From: Erigeron canadensis
Lineage: Eukaryota > Streptophyta > Magnoliopsida > Asterales > Asteraceae
Length of the DNA stretch: 64,000 bases
Reading direction: 5' to 3'
Assembly (NCBI RefSeq): GCF_010389155.1
Contig: NC_057766.1
Location: 44,526,463 to 44,590,462 of the forward strand
Made by a program: the position numbers and the translations under genes
Shown: one piece after another, positions 1-12,100 of the stretch
How the letters are laid out: every line of letters starts with the position of its first letter
How positions within the stretch are numbered: position 1 is the first letter of the stretch
The notes under the pieces: model-generated
The model's input: only the letters and a program-made list of their open reading frames with translations
What the model was told of the DNA's origin: nothing
The model's database searches: none

Positions 1-158
1 TTACCATAATAACCAATGTTCTTGCATGTCTTGTCACTAATATAGAGAGCTTAATGATTTACTTGTCAATCTGTATTAATGGAATATGGGATAAAAATTG
101 GTTACATTTGCAAATGTGTAATGCTTCACTAAACTTGTGATTTTTTCTTAATTTGCAG

Positions 159-1606
159 GAGAAAGACAAGCACACATTAACCGTGCTGATGGAAAGAAGA
201 GCTCAATGATGTTGGAAGCTCAGGGTAAGTAGGCATATAAATGAAGAAGCCTCTTATAGTTTCATTTGACAGATATCATCAACCGCATGCAAATTGTTCA
301 TCATACTGTCTTTTATATAGTATGGGATCTTATGCCTTATTGCCTTCATAGTTTCATACTCATTGTCATGCAACCTGCAATATATTATGGGTTATCAGGA
401 ACCCAGTGAATTTTAAAAGATGAACTTCATCATTCAATGCCTAATAAACCATACCAAGATATTTAATATGATCATCACATCATAGCAGTCTGTTACTGGG
501 TTGATACCATCCTGCTTTTCTTGTGCATATTTGTGCTACGTATATTTTAGTTTCTGCAGTTTCTGGTTTGCAACCTTGTACTTTTCATGTTAATACAGGA
601 GAAGCAGAGGCTATTTTGGCTAGAGCTCAAGCAACAAATAAAGGAATTGCTTTGGTTTCTCAAGCTCTTAAAGAAAATGGAGGAGTGGAGGTAAACACAA
701 ATGGTCTTATTATATCATGTACATATATGTGGGAAACTGTGTTCTGCAAATCAGTCTTCAGTGTATCTTCGCACCGCTTAAATTTCATATATGGTTTCTT
801 TGGCCCTGCTAGTTGTATTTGGTATGTGCAAAGATAGCAAGTGGGGGATTGTTATACAGTGCCAGTCTGGCATTTCAATCTAAATTTGGGTAGTGGCTAA
901 ACTTACCATCAACTTCTTTCTTCACGTGAACCCGATAAATCAGTCTTTTGCATTCCTGTCCCCGAAGACCTGTATATTAAACTGATTTATATTAATTAGC
1001 TTGGGGTTTAGTCCCGCATGATTCTTGCACTCTAGTCTTGCAACCCCCATCTCTTTTATTTGGTTTTGGTTTAGTATATGGAGTTTTGATGATCCATCTA
1101 ATTAAGGATCCACTTTTTCACTGATAACAGCACTAACCACAATTTCGAGTTTCTTGCTTGCTTGTTTTTGTCATCTGTGAAATGTAAAATTAACTCGGAA
1201 TTTCTATACTGCACATGATTTGTGTTGGGTTTGCAGGCAGCAAGCTTGCGTATTGCAGAACAATACATCAATGCTTTTGGAAATGTAGCGAAGCAGGTGA
1301 GTGAGTGAGTGGGTTTAAGCTCTTGATTCAATCTATACTCATCAAACTGTCATTGCTTACTCTCTATCTTTCTTGTAGAGCACAACTCTGTTGCTCCCAA
1401 TGGGTGCTTCAAATCCTGCCAGCATGATGGCACAGGCTCTCAACATATACAAAAGCTTAATCGGTCAGGATTCTGGAAATGCTGCCCTACCTGAGTCTAC
1501 TGCAGATACCAAGACTGAATCACATGCTAGTGGAGTTGCTGGACATGAGAGCTATTCTAGCCTAGGATCACCAGTGTTTTCACTTCAAGACAAGAGTAAG
1601 AAATGA
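159..1606 (+). CDS. Stomatin-like protein (SPFH/Band 7), 3' end only
   Basis: Four exons join in frame: 159-224, 599-690, 1237-1296 and 1379-1606 (TGA 1604-1606). All introns are GT-AG. The encoded part starts at GERQAHINRADGKK, passes through the alpha-helical EAEAILARAQATNKGIA segment, and contains QYINAFGNVAKQSTTLLLP and NPASMMAQALNIYKSL. These are hallmarks of the C-terminal half of plant mitochondrial stomatin-like proteins. In this family the N-terminal hydrophobic anchor and SPFH domain organise inner-membrane complexes and the C-terminal helices multimerise. The N-terminal half lies left of the window, so start, targeting peptide and SPFH core are not visible. The last about 50 residues are low-complexity and variable, as usual. 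No stop or frameshift is seen, so it is probably functional. MutS2 follows 1.9 kb downstream on the same strand. Confidence 0.9.
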
Positions 1607-2092
1607 AGATGCATCTGCTGAGCAACATATTCACTGAGGAATTTTTTAGCTATTACTCATCTTCGATTAGGTTACATGTGTTGGTTAAAACGTGTCAAAT
1701 CCTGTTTTTTGCATATAGTATGATTATTCGTGTTAGATAAATGAATGCAATTGTGATTTCGTTGGGTCTGAGAGAGTTTACAGTAGAAAGTGGACTACTA
1801 CAGGCTGGAATTGGAAGATGAATGAACAAGTTTATTTGGGAAACGAGTTTTAGACCGACACTCACCGTGACTATACCCTGATGGCCTATTTTGATAAGAT
1901 ATAGTGATGACTGGATACATAGAACCCAACAATCTCAAAAAAAAAAAAAAAAAAAAAAAGAAAAATCAGTTAAATCTAAATGATTCGGGATGAAATTAAT
2001 TTTGAACGAAAAAAATTATGTTTGATACCTATTTTTGAATAGATGATATAAATGATGAAAATTACCATATTAACCTTTAGTTATTAACCTAA
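1607..2092. other. 3' UTR and intergenic stretch after the stomatin-like gene
   Basis: There is no coding potential. It holds the presumed 3' UTR and an A-rich tract near 1937-1959. The segment ends at the TAA target duplication (2090-2092) of the MITE that follows. Confidence 0.5.
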
Positions 2093-2388
2093 CACTGTAT
2101 TGTTTAGTTTAATTAAGCGTGGAGAGGAGAGGAGAGGAGAGGGAAGGAAGGAAAAACTATAAAATTCATTCTTAAGATTTTTTTAAGTGTGGAAAGGAGA
2201 GGAGTGGAGAAGATAAAATCCATTCTTAAGATATTTATGTGTGGAAAGGAAAGGATTGGAGAGGAGAAGAGAGGAAAGTGTAGTTGTTTTTGCTTTCAAG
2301 ACTTTTCCTCTCATTTTTGAGGTGATTAGGAAGGAAAACTTCCTCTCTCCTTTCCTCTCCACTCTTAAGTCAACTAAACAATACAGTG
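2093..2388. mobile_element. MITE with CACTG termini and a TAA duplication
   Basis: The ends are inverted repeats: CACTGTATTGTTTAGTT on the left, and the reverse complement of AACTAAACAATACAGTG on the right. The 296-bp body is flanked by TAA at 2090-2092 and 2389-2391. A 3-bp duplication with CACTG termini fits either a CACTA-type or a PIF/Harbinger-type non-autonomous element; I cannot separate them. The interior is purine-rich (GGAGAGGAGA-type) on the left and pyrimidine-rich on the right, so it can fold back. It encodes nothing. Confidence 0.75.
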
Positions 2389-3551
2389 TAAGTGTCAGAA
2401 ACGGAATTTCCATTACTTACTAATTATTCAAAATTAAAACGAAAAAAAAATCTTAAAGCAAATGGGTTTGCTTTACATGTGCACCAACATCGAGGTGAGC
2501 AAGTTTTTTTCCAAACATTCATTTGGAATACGACAATAGAAAAATCTCACTGTATAATAATGTTGACCATAAGCCGCTATAAGTATTCAGAGGGAAATGT
2601 CATCCCTAACGCTGCATTTTTGAGTTATTTTTTCAAAAGAAAAGAAAGAGAAGGATAAGAAATCTAACCTTTATGCATTCTTGAGTTTTTCATCCAAAAG
2701 AAAAGAAAGTGTAGGGAAGGAAAAGTTTGGGTTTTTTCATCAAAAAACTTTCTGGCCAAAAATGGCCTGATTTGGATGGAAAAGTGTGTGTATATGATTG
2801 TCTCCTCACTCTCTACTCATTCTTCGATCTAATCATCAAGTATTAGGTCTTGTTTCTTATCACCAGTTTTTTTCATCCAAAAAGTTAGGGTTTGTGTAAA
2901 AAAAAAAGAAATTGAAAGGGGTTTTATGATACTAGTGACTGTGTGTGTCGTGAGCATTGCTATATGAATATATATATATATATATATATATTGATTATGA
3001 TCGACGGCAGGTGGTTGGAAGTGGTGGTTCATCAGCGGAGGTGGTGGAAGAGGTGCTGGACATGACAGGTTCATCATGTTTAACTAAATCTTTCTTTTAA
3101 TTTCCTTTCAACTTGAGAATGACCTTTGTTAATCTAATTTTCTATCCTTTATTCCCCTATCCAATCTTCCTCTTTTTTTTCTTTAAAAAAAATCTCAAGA
3201 ATGCAGTGTAAGGGTTTTTCGGGATCTACAACAAGAAGAAAAAAAAAAGAGTGACTTCGAAGCTTTATTCTTTTTAATAGAAGGAAAGAAAATGAAATAA
3301 ATAAATTTTTTAGTTTAATTTTGTTTCCAAATTTTCATCCCAAAGATGATTTAAAATGTTATTTTCACCTGCATTTCTTTTATTATTTTCATTTATTTTA
3401 AAACAAAATTAAAGAACACAGCATAAGGGAGTATATATGAGATAATTAGAAAATCATTATTTATTTTATGAAAGGAAAAGAAAAAGGGTTATGTATGTAT
3501 GAGATAATAAACTGATAAACCCTTCCCATCCATTCATCCATCCATCCATCC
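2389..3551 (+). promoter_or_regulatory. Upstream region of MutS2
   Basis: This non-coding stretch lies between the MITE and the MutS2 ATG. It has a (TA)n run at about 2969-2991, several A/T-rich and purine-rich tracts, and a short CATC repeat immediately before the ATG (about 3529-3551). It must hold the MutS2 promoter and 5' UTR, but I could not fix a TATA box or start site. No gene is seen. Confidence 0.4.
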
Positions 3552-4397
3552 ATGGCTATGTTTTCAACTCCAAGTGCAAATATGATTCTGGTTAGTAGTA
3601 GTAGTAGTAATAATAATAAGGGAACAATAAGACTAAAGAACATCATCTTCATCAAATTGAAAACGAAAAACAAGGCGACTAGTAGTAGGAAATCATCATC
3701 ATTAAAAGCAGCAGCAGCAGCATCAGCATCGGGAGGAGGGGGAGTGTTTGAAAGTAGTAGGAGGGTGCTGGAGTGGGATAAGGTATGTGATGGCGTTGCT
3801 TCATTTGCGGGCACCTCTTTGGGAACCCAACAAACCAAGGCGCAGTTATTAGAATCGTCGTCGTCATTCCAAGAGAGTGTCAGGCTGTTGACGGAGACCG
3901 ATGCGGCTGTTGCGATGCACACTCATCATTCTTCTCTCATCATGGATTTCACCTCTCTCCGTATCACTCTGGTTCCTCTTCCTTCCTTTTCTCACCTGTT
4001 TCTTTCTTTACTGTTCAATTCCTAGTAGGAGTAATATATATATATTATATATATATATAGGTCCAGTCTTGTATTCAAAATGCTCACAGGGGCTTTCCCC
4101 TCCTTGGATCCGAAGCTGTCGCCCTTGCTTCCATCATATCCTTGGCTGACTCCTTGCAGACCAATCTCATTTCTGCCATTAAACAAGATTCCGATTGCCT
4201 ATCCCGTTTCATGCCCGTTTCACAAATGGTATCCCCTGTCCCTATTCATCTCTCTCTCCCCTGCATCTCACACACGATCACTCCTTTGCAGATCATGGAC
4301 ATCTCCGTCAATCGTCCCTTGGTCAAGTTCATACACAAGCTCGTTGATCAAGATGGTTCTGTTAAAGATTCCGCCGTGCGTTCTTTCTTTCTATCTG

Positions 4398-4490
<93 letters not shown>

Positions 4491-7400
4491 ATAAGCTTAC
4501 TTATTGATATACCCAGGAATACCCTTTGCCCAATTTATTTATCTATTTATTTTTATTTGTTTTCAGAGTCCTAGCTTGAAACGGTTTCGTGAACAAGTAC
4601 GCCTACTTGAAAGAAAGGTTCTATCTATATCCTCCATTCTAATTGTTATACGGTATATAATCACTAGTATTTACATGAAACAATGATTCAACACTTTTTT
4701 TTTTTTTTTTAATTTATAAATTTCATCAATTAACAACACAAATGTAATGATAATCCTTGGTAACTCAAAATACTTTTTGCCAGCATCTGCATTCGTTCAG
4801 TCTACCCCTTGTTATTTGATTGCACTAGGAGTTCATCATACGGACCTTTTTGTGTGCTTTGGATGAGGTTTTAATGAGCTGTCATGTGTTTGTCACTGTT
4901 TCTTTGCTATATGTGAAATTTGCTTTTTGTAGAAACGCCTGTATCCCCAACACAAGAAGATACTTGTCACTAACTAGCTGTATTAGTTAGGTCAACCTGA
5001 AATAACAAGGAAGTGAATGATTAATAAAAGGATTATAGTTAAAAGGATTATAGTGCACACGAACAGCAACAAGGTATGCTGTGTTGGGCGTGAAGGCCTT
5101 CTTGGGCCTGTTTTATTAAATACGACTCTTTTAGGTTTCCTTGGGGACCAAGTTTAATACCCTAGCTGTTCTCTTATATATATATATCCCTCTCTATTGT
5201 AATTCTATTGTCATACGGAGTATTAATAAATTCCCTAAGTTGCAGCCGTGGATTAGTTCACACATATTGTGTGAGATACCACTTTAATTCTCGTGTTCTT
5301 TATTTATTTTTCTGTTTTGCTTCCGCTGTGCAACCTGTTCCTAACAAGTGGTATCAGAGCTAGGCTAGGGTTTCAGTGATCAGTTTTTCTTCAAAATCGA
5401 TTGTGGCTGCTGCTGTTCGAATTATCTTAATTCGTTTGCTGCTGCTGCTGTTCGGTTTTGATCTGTTCTGATTCTGTTTCTTGCTGCTGCTGTTCACAAC
5501 TGCTGCTGCTGCTGTTCTGTTGCGATTAGGGTTTTGCTCACCCTTGTTCGCCGCTGTGATCTTCTGTTTACTGCTGCTGTTAGCTACTGTATTGCTGTTT
5601 TTCTTCTTGTTCGATCTGAAACTGCTGTTGCAGCTACTGAAACATCTTGGCAGCCTCTACTAACCTCTTGTTCGCCGATTAGGTCTCAGAAATCTGTTCA
5701 AGATCCGATTGAGGTAATTCTGTTCGGTTGATTTGTTTGATTTTAGACCAGTTTTGGCGATTAGGGTTTCTGAATTTTGAGGGTTTTGGTGGTGATTGAT
5801 TGATTGGAAGATATAAGGTTGCTGTTTGATTGGTTTTTTGTTTTGTTTGATTCTCATTGACGGGTGTTAATCAACTAAGTTGAAGCCGGGTAACTTTGGT
5901 TATTTATTATCGTTTGTCATTATGGCTGAACGGGAAGTTTGTGATTGAAAAATTTGACGGTTTGGATTATAGTTGGTGGAAAATGCAGATTGAAGCATTA
6001 CTTGGTCAAAAGGATCTGGACATGGTTCTTGGTAAAAAACCGGAGAAGATGAATGAAGAACAGACAACTCTTTGGGATACGAAAGATAAGAAAGTGAGAG
6101 GGGTTATTACACTGAGTTTGACGAGAAACGTGGCTTACAACATCATGTCTGAAACTACTGCCAGTGGTATGATGTCGGCGTTGTCAAACATGTATGAGAA
6201 ACCTTCTGCTGCTAATAAGGTATTCCTGATGAGAGAGTTGTTTAATATGAGAATGAAGGAGGGGAGCTCAGTTGCCGTGCACATAAACGATCTAAATTCT
6301 ATTCCGACCAGATTGTTATCTGTGGGAACGAATTTCGATGAAGAGACCAAGGCTGTACTATTGCCATCTTCACTGCCTAATAGTTGGTCCGGGACTGTAA
6401 CTGCTGTTACAAGCTCAGTGGGAGCTGACGGGATGACTTTTGAAAAGATTCACGACTTGGTACTGGGTGAAGACATTCGCCGAAGAAGTGCAAAGGGTGG
6501 GTCTTCTTCTGATTTGTTACATGTTGGCAGGGGAAGAAATAATCGCAGAGATAGTGGGAGCAGCAGGGGTCAGGGCAGGAGCTCGTCTAGGGCTCGTCCG
6601 AGTGTGCGATGTTGGGACTGCAACGAGACTGGACATTACAGTAGTCAATGTCCGAATAAGAATTCTCCGAAAAAGAATTCTGTTGGATTGAACACTGCAA
6701 CAGTAAGCGACTCGATGTCTTGATGATATGTGTTGAAAGCAGTGTGGATTCATGGGTCATGGATTCCGGTGCATCATTCCATGCTACCCATAGCAATGAT
6801 TGCATGCAGAATGTTAAAAACGGCGATTTTGGCAAGGTTAGGCTGGGAAACGGTGAAATTCTTGATGTGACTGGCATGGGGGATTTGGATCTTGTTACTA
6901 CTTTGGGCACTACTTGGACTTTGTGTGACGTCAGGGTTATTCTGAGGCTTGAAACGAAGTTGATCTTCATTGGGCAGTTGGATAAACAAGGTTTAGACGT
7001 TAAGTTTGGTGGTGGAAAGTGGAAGGTCGTTAAGGGAAATCTTGTGGTTGCTAGGGGTTTCAAGAAGGGGTCGTTGTATATGGTGCCTGTTTCGTCCGGG
7101 GAAATGACCACCCCTGTTAAGACGAACGCCAAAGTCGGGCTCGTTGATTCGGTAGTTAAACGAGTTCAGTCGACGGTAAAGAACTCTGGGACTCCAGGTA
7201 ATCCGCTTGCCGCTTGAGCGTATTCGGAAGTCTGAACGTGTACGGGAGTTTCGTGACAGTGGGAGTAGCTCGACACAGTCTGGAAATCTACGTTGGGTTC
7301 GGAAGACTACGGATCCGAATGAAGTCTCTCCTGAGATGTTACCATTAGCGGAGAGTGTTCCTCTGAGAGTCCCTGCATCTGATGGTTTGAGTCTATGGGA

Positions 7401-9143
7401 ATCAGTTGGGATTGAGGATGAAAAGTCGGGGTCTGTTAAGACCGTGTTGGAGTCATTTGAGGCTCCAACGGGGCCCTCGGTTTGCTAACGAGTTGGGGGT
7501 CTGCTGCAACCAGGTGTGCTATGGTTTGAAGTTTGGTTTGTTCGTTGAGCTGGACCTGTTCTTCTATTCCATGTGTTTTGGGATTACTTGTTCTGACCGG
7601 CATATTGTTTGAAAGACGGGCTGAAGTTTTTTCGCAAGGCCTTCAAGTGGGAGATTGTTGTGCGTTTAGTCCTTCTTGGGCCTGTTTTATTAAATACGGC
7701 TCTTTTAGGTTTCCTTGGGGACCAAGTTTAATACCCTAGCTGTCTGCTTATATATATCCCTCTCTATTGTAATTCTATTATCATACTGAGTATTAATAAA
7801 ATCCCTAAGTTCCAGCCATGGATTAGTTCACACATATTGTGTGAGATACCACGTTAATTCTCGTGTTGTTCTTTATTTATTTTTCTGTTTTGTTTCCGCT
7901 GTGCAACCTGTTCCTAACATGCTGTCCTGTCTAATAAGACTAAACCCTAGCTCTCTTCTAGTGCCTTTTTTTTTTACCACAAGTCTCCCTATAGCGAAAT
8001 GTCTATGTCCGGCACATATTCTTGGTGGAGTATCTTTAACTTTTATATAAGTTATCTTCGAGGCTGTTATTGTCTCTTTACAAAGATTAGATCCGGGACC
8101 AATTGAGAATTCACAAAAAATTCATTTTCATCAAAAATTGAATAGCCTTGGGTATATCAACCAATAAATTTTAACAGAGAAAATAAATTTTTTTGTTTGT
8201 ATACATTAGTTCCTGTTAGCTTTCAGATAAATCTTACGGTAGGAATCTGAATCTTACTTGTGTGGATTCATCTTTTTTATCCAGCTATACCGGTTGATGG
8301 AGAGTCTAATCAGTAGTGAGATGACACAAACATCATCATTGGTAAGATGTGCTATAATAACTGTATCGTTATCTTATGGTTTTACCTTGACCATTTCTCT
8401 CAACTGATATAGGAACTAAGCAACGTTGATGGAAGATGGTGTATAAAATCAGGAACTGATTTAAAAAGAGGCTTTGATGGTCTATTGCTATCAAGGTGAA
8501 TCCCATGCCAGACTTCATTGTGCATTTCATATTTTTGTTTCCTTGTTTTTTTTACCACATCATTTATGACACCCGATAAGTCACATTTTAAGGTGATGTT
8601 GAGACTATATGTGGGAGTGGTTCGTGGTCAGCAATAATCTTCAATATCCGAACCATTATATATAGATTTGGGAATAAGTGAGAACATCTCGTTCATGGAT
8701 TTTTTGAGTTTTATTTTTCTGCAATCGTTATAATTTTGAGTTAATTGCAAGAATCATCCCTATGGTTTGTTCCTTTTCGTGGTTTACATCCCTCTTTAAG
8801 AATTTTAGTGAAATTGGTCCAAAGTTCATAGTTTTGTTGCATGTTACCTCCTTTAAACTGATTCCGTTTGCTAACCTCCGTTAAATCAATCATGTGCCCC
8901 TCACATGAGGGCATTTTGGTCTTTTAACTCCACATATATCCTCTTTTCTTTTTCAAACATATCCCTTTCATACTTAATATGCTCATCAGAAAATATCCAT
9001 TCAAATACCTTCATCAATTACTCCAAAAAAAAAAAAACCATTCGATTCCCATTCATTATTAATGAAACAAAAACAATAAAATTGATGAATTCAATTCTTT
9101 TAGGAACAATAGCAGCAAACCAATATGACCAAAGTTACATATC

Positions 9144-9177
<34 letters not shown>

Positions 9178-12100
9178 CAGCAGCAGCAATCCAACAACAG
9201 CAAACCCAGATGAGCCACCGTCTCTATCGTTGAATACGGCGGCGTAAGACGTCGGAAGAGCAGTACTATGGTGGTGGGGTTGGTCGGAGCAAGAAATAAA
9301 CATGGATTCATGCTTAAAAGGTAAGAATTTGTAGATTCAAAAACTAGGGTTCTTTAGAAAAACTCCCAAATGTCACTCTAAGTGTTTTAAGAAAGAGAAG
9401 CAAACTTTTATGACAAAGAGCTGGGTATTGGTGTGTGTACTTTCACAAGGAAAGCTGTTTAGAAAGAAAGGAAAAGTTCAAAAAAGATACATAGAAAATG
9501 AAATAAACGCAGCAAAGAAAGGCAAAGTCCCAAATGCGCTCATGTGAGGGGCGCATGATTGATTTTAACGGAGGTTAGCAAACGGAATCGGTGTAAGGGA
9601 TGCAACATGCAACAGAACTATGAACTTTGGACCAATTTCACTAAAATTTTTGAGGAGGGATGTAAACCACGAGAAGGGAGAAACCATAGGGATGATTCTT
9701 GCAGTTAACTCTATATTTTTTTAGAATATTGTATGTGGATTTAACGATAAAGTAAAATGCAGGGTCTATCACGTTTATATGAGAAAGTTGAGGGTTAAAG
9801 GTTATCTTTTTTCTAAAAAACTCTTTTGCTCGTGCTGCACTCCTCTTGCATGAATGATGTCCCCATATTTTCAATCTTTAAAATTTGTTTTTGAATACGT
9901 CTAATTTTTATCCGCAAAAAAAAAACTCACTAACTTACACAATGAAGATGTCCTTCTATACATGAGCTTAAACTCTCTGGTAACCAGTGATTTTTTCTGA
10001 GGTGGCAGCCATATAAGTTTGATACATACAATAGCAACATGTGACAAGTTTAATACATTTTGGTGCACTTATATTGTGTGTTTGAATTTGTATATTAAGT
10101 GAAACTATTCAACATTAATGTTCGCCTTGAGATGATCTAACTTTTTGATGTTACTTTCTGTCCAACCTGTGAAGTGTTTTATCTTTTTTGTTACTACCAC
10201 ACTCTTATACTCCACGCTAGTCTTGAAATCTGATGCTCAAGAGTTAAAGTGCCGTATTCTAGCGGTTCAGGTACTGGTAGCATTGTGGAGCCACTTTCTG
10301 CTGTTCCATTAAATGATGAGTTGCAACAAGCAAGAGCTTCAGTAGCCAAGGCTGAGGCAGATGTGCTGTTAGAAATCACACACAAGGTAACTAACTAAAT
10401 CTATTTTTGCGCTTTTCTGTCACTTGTTGTGTCTTTATAATATTACCCCTATACAGATGCAGACGGATCTTGATGACATAGAAAATCTGTTCAGTGCGAT
10501 AATACAATTAGACGTGGTGAGTATCCATACCCTTTTCTCTACAATTTGAATGTTTTTATACACATCCATAGAGCCTACGGCTTTTCCCGCCATAAGCAAC
10601 TAACCGACTTAATATTTACACAAACACCCCCTGAGCTTATTAAGTTTATTCAGTAGTTGCCTAAACTATATTACTTTTATCAACTACCCCTCTCTTAACA
10701 ATGTTTTTGTCGAAAACAAAAAATATGAAATCTGCACTACATGGAATTCCCAAGATGCCTCAGTAATGGGCAATCCTTCCCAATAAACCAGGAGGTTGAT
10801 AACAGTCTTAGAATCCTTTTTGACCACTTGAGTATCCAACACAGCTTTGGGTTGTAGCACAAATCTTGAACCTTTGGGAATAGGCCCGAGCAATTCAGTA
10901 GAGTCCTTTGCTTGCTTCAACAGAGAGACATGGAATGTTGGGAGTTGTTGTCATCGGCCAAAATAGACTACCAAGTTCTAGCAACTTCTAAAGGCAGCAG
11001 GGCTTAGCAGGCCTTAATTAATTAGGCACACAGCAACCCAGTTCTGGTCGAGTCCAACTTGGGAGCAAGTTTGCTAAACCCTAATTCTGTAGCCTATATA
11101 ATCTCTTATCTCTTGTACATGTAATTTCGGTTGAGGGAAAATCAATAAAGAAAAACCAGTTGCCACCCCCGTGGATTAGTTCACACAGTTTAGTGTGAGA
11201 TACCACGTTAAATCATTGTGTTCTTTTGCTTCTTTCTGTTAATTTTGTATTGTGTAACCTAGTTCCTAACAAGTGGTATCAGAGCTGGTTGCATATAGAT
11301 CATACAGCACCCCGATAATCACCACCACAACCATGCATACAGATCACACAGTACCCCCATAATCACCACCACAACCGTCACCCAGATTAGAGTTCTTGTT
11401 CAGACCAGCTGCCACAACAGCCGCCATTAGCCAGAACAACCTGATCAGTGACCACAGCCGCCGATTAGGGCTTGGGCTAAGCGGATTTAGGCAGATTTAG
11501 GTCTGAATTGGGCAGTTTAGGGTTCCGGAAAATTTGTTTTGGGAAGATTCGGGTCTGATTTTGGCAGATCAAAGTTCAGTTGGGCTGATTAGGGCTTAAT
11601 TTGGCAGATTAGGGTTTTTTGGGGGTTCGTTATAGCATTAAAAGAACTATGTTCTGGACAACGGGGCTGTTTCACGGCTGTTTGGGACAACAATCCTTGC
11701 ATGAAAAACAACAGTAGGTTGTTTGCGGGACTGCATGTGAAAGAAAGTGTCGATCACGTACTTTCAACTAAGTTTTTTCTTTGTTTTGTGCAAAGTATAA
11801 CAACGGGGAAGCAAGACGGCTTGTTCTTGAGGCATAAGTTATTCCAACTAGAGGGCAGAAGAAGCAAACGGGAGCAGGAGGCTTTGGACCAGGTCATGCT
11901 TAGCTAAAAAAAAAGGATGTTAGAAGCAGGAGGCTCAGTTTTTGTTATTTTTTATTTGGTTGGTGGAGAAGGAATTATTGGATAATAAGATCAGATCAAA
12001 ATTTTTGTTAGCAGGGTGCTGTTGATGTTGAGTTCTCTGCGGGCCTTATTGGCTTGTTCGTGATAAGAGGAGACCAGTGTGTTGCATCAAAAATGGGCAG

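Larger units (their letters stand above)
5082..7919 (+). mobile_element. Complete non-autonomous copia element with gag and protease remnant only
   Basis: This 2838-bp element has LTRs at 5082-5346 and 7656-7919 (TGTTG...CTAACA). It is flanked by the perfect 5-bp duplication TGCTG (5077-5081 and 7920-7924). A primer-binding site matching initiator-Met tRNA (TGGTATCAGAGC) follows the 5' LTR, and a purine run GTGGGAGAT precedes the 3' LTR. The interior holds a leader rich in CTG/TTG repeats, a gag, a protease-like segment, and a tail that matches no RT or integrase. The layout matches the gag-only class often called TR-GAG. The two LTRs differ at roughly 15 positions plus small indels by eye, so it is not a very recent insertion. 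It sits in sense orientation in MutS2 intron 4. Confidence 0.9.

Noticed and set aside
3461..3922. Minus-strand frame opposite MutS2 exon 1
   Set aside because: Poly-Leu shadow of Ser/Ala repeats in exon 1; no homology or independent signals.
4080..4574. Frames running through the CTAT repeat
   Set aside because: They are the wrong frame of MutS2 exons 2 and 3 plus intron microsatellite; the conserved protein is read with different phase and splicing.
9100..9303. Poly-Leu frame on the minus strand
   Set aside because: Produced by the (TAA)n/(CAG)n run inside the MULE-like element.
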